Assembly (NCBI GenBank): GCA_964593895.1 | Contig: CAZQKL010000104.1 | Span: 1 to 6,448 of the forward strand | DNA length: 6,448 bases | Direction: 5' to 3' | Source: CAZQKL01 sp964593895 [NCBI: uncultured bacterium] | GTDB taxonomy: Bacteria > DYJV01 | Shown: positions 6,029-6,448 of the stretch, in pieces | Position numbering within the stretch: position 1 is the first letter of the stretch | Layout: each line of letters starts with the position of its first letter | Program-made: the position numbers and the translations under genes | The notes under the pieces: generated by a model | What the model was told of the DNA's origin: nothing | The model's database searches: none | The model's input: the letters and a program-made list of their open reading frames with translations, nothing else

Positions 6029-6448
6029 TTGGATAACCTCTGAAAAAAGTAGTCAAATAAAATATTTATAATGTTTGAAATACGCTGACCTTTCTGTTTT
6101 GAATAGTCAGTATAATAGATACTGCAGGGCATTTCTTTATATTTAAGCTTTTTCTTTTTTATAATATCATAAATCTCAGAGGCATGCCCCATACGATTCT
6201 GTTTAAGTTCAAAATCTGGAACTCTTTTTAAATTAATAACTCTAAAACCATTGTGAGTGTCAGTTACTTTTACACCATTTATTAATCTTGTAAATAATAT
6301 ACCTGCTTTAAGCACAATTTTTTTTACAAGGGGGATTTTACTATCAAGTTTTAAAAATCTTGACCCAAGAATTATGTCATAATCTTTTTCTTTTATCTCC
6401 TTTAAAAAAACTTCAATATCATTTAAATCATGCTGACCATCAGCATCA
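6025..6448 (-). CDS. Glycosyltransferase family 2, dolichyl-phosphate mannose synthase-like, C-terminal part
   Basis: The frame is open on the minus strand up to the window edge, so the gene continues beyond 6448. A GTG at 6313-6315 is internal, not the start. The 140 visible residues begin with DADGQH (1-6), the D-x-D sugar-nucleotide/metal motif of GT-A fold DPM1/DPG1-like enzymes. Then come DIILGSRF (24-31) and TDTHNGFRVI (62-71), the family's D.q.GfR. segment, E91 in the ASEIYDIIKK helix, and a YYTDYSKQKGQR segment (111-122) typical of this group. About 90 N-terminal residues (the nucleotide-binding half) are missing compared with the usual 220-240. The protein ends in FDYFFQRLSK without the extra membrane helices of some DPM synthases, and the adjacent DUF2304 protein may supply the membrane part. 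It probably transfers a sugar from a nucleotide donor to polyprenyl phosphate. It is the first visible gene of the glycan operon. Confidence 0.92.
   Translation of the reverse strand, partial: DADGQHDLNDIEVFLKEIKEKDYDIILGSRFLKLDSKIPLVKKIVLKAGILFTRLINGVKVTDTHNGFRVINLKRVPDFELKQNRMGHASEIYDIIKKKKLKYKEMPCSIYYTDYSKQKGQRISNIINILFDYFFQRLSK

Noticed and set aside
6025-6315. GTG at 6313-6315 as the start of a short 96-residue protein
   Set aside because: The frame continues upstream through GSR and DADGQH motifs of the same glycosyltransferase to the window edge.

Overview
The window is AT-rich, ordinary bacterial-looking chromosomal DNA (by eye roughly a quarter to a third G+C). It uses the standard code (TAA, TAG and TGA all end genes), mostly AGA/AGG for arginine, and several clear AGGAGG-type ribosome binding sites. 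Genes are packed with almost no intergenic space. The lineage cannot be fixed from this sequence. The protein families present (a CHASE4 histidine kinase, a putative near-KaiC-type regulator, and a FemAB-like protein of the kind found in exopolysaccharide loci) would suit an AT-rich, possibly anaerobic or thermophilic bacterium, but that is inference.

Left part, plus strand (1-1201): the 3' end of an unrecognised gene whose reading frame is open to the window edge, then a small regulator-like protein with a helix-turn-helix segment. The regulator's Shine-Dalgarno overlaps the stop codon of the first gene, so the two probably form one transcript.

Middle and right part, minus strand (6448 down to 1167): a compact gene run read right to left. 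It holds a glycosyltransferase family 2 enzyme (5' end outside the window), a DUF2304 small membrane protein, a FemAB/GNAT-fold acyl- or aminoacyl-transferase, a flippase-like (LPG synthase TM / UPF0104) membrane protein and a NodB-type polysaccharide deacetylase. The junctions between these five genes are ATGA, TAATG, a 13-base overlap and ATGA, so they almost certainly form a single translationally coupled operon for making or modifying a lipid-linked or surface polysaccharide. Twenty-three bases after the deacetylase comes a membrane-bound CHASE4-HAMP histidine kinase. It could be read through from the glycan operon or from a possible promoter of its own with almost no leader.

The kinase and the plus-strand regulator converge and overlap tail to tail by 35 bases, with both C-termini coding in the overlap. 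No RNA genes, CRISPR arrays, insertion sequences or convincing intrinsic terminators were seen. Two perfect inverted repeats inside coding sequence (211-241 and 5441-5458) are the main unexplained sequence structures. I see nothing that amounts to a clearly new biological system. The most useful leads are the unidentified first gene with its hairpin, the regulator, and the exosortase-cluster-like glycan operon.
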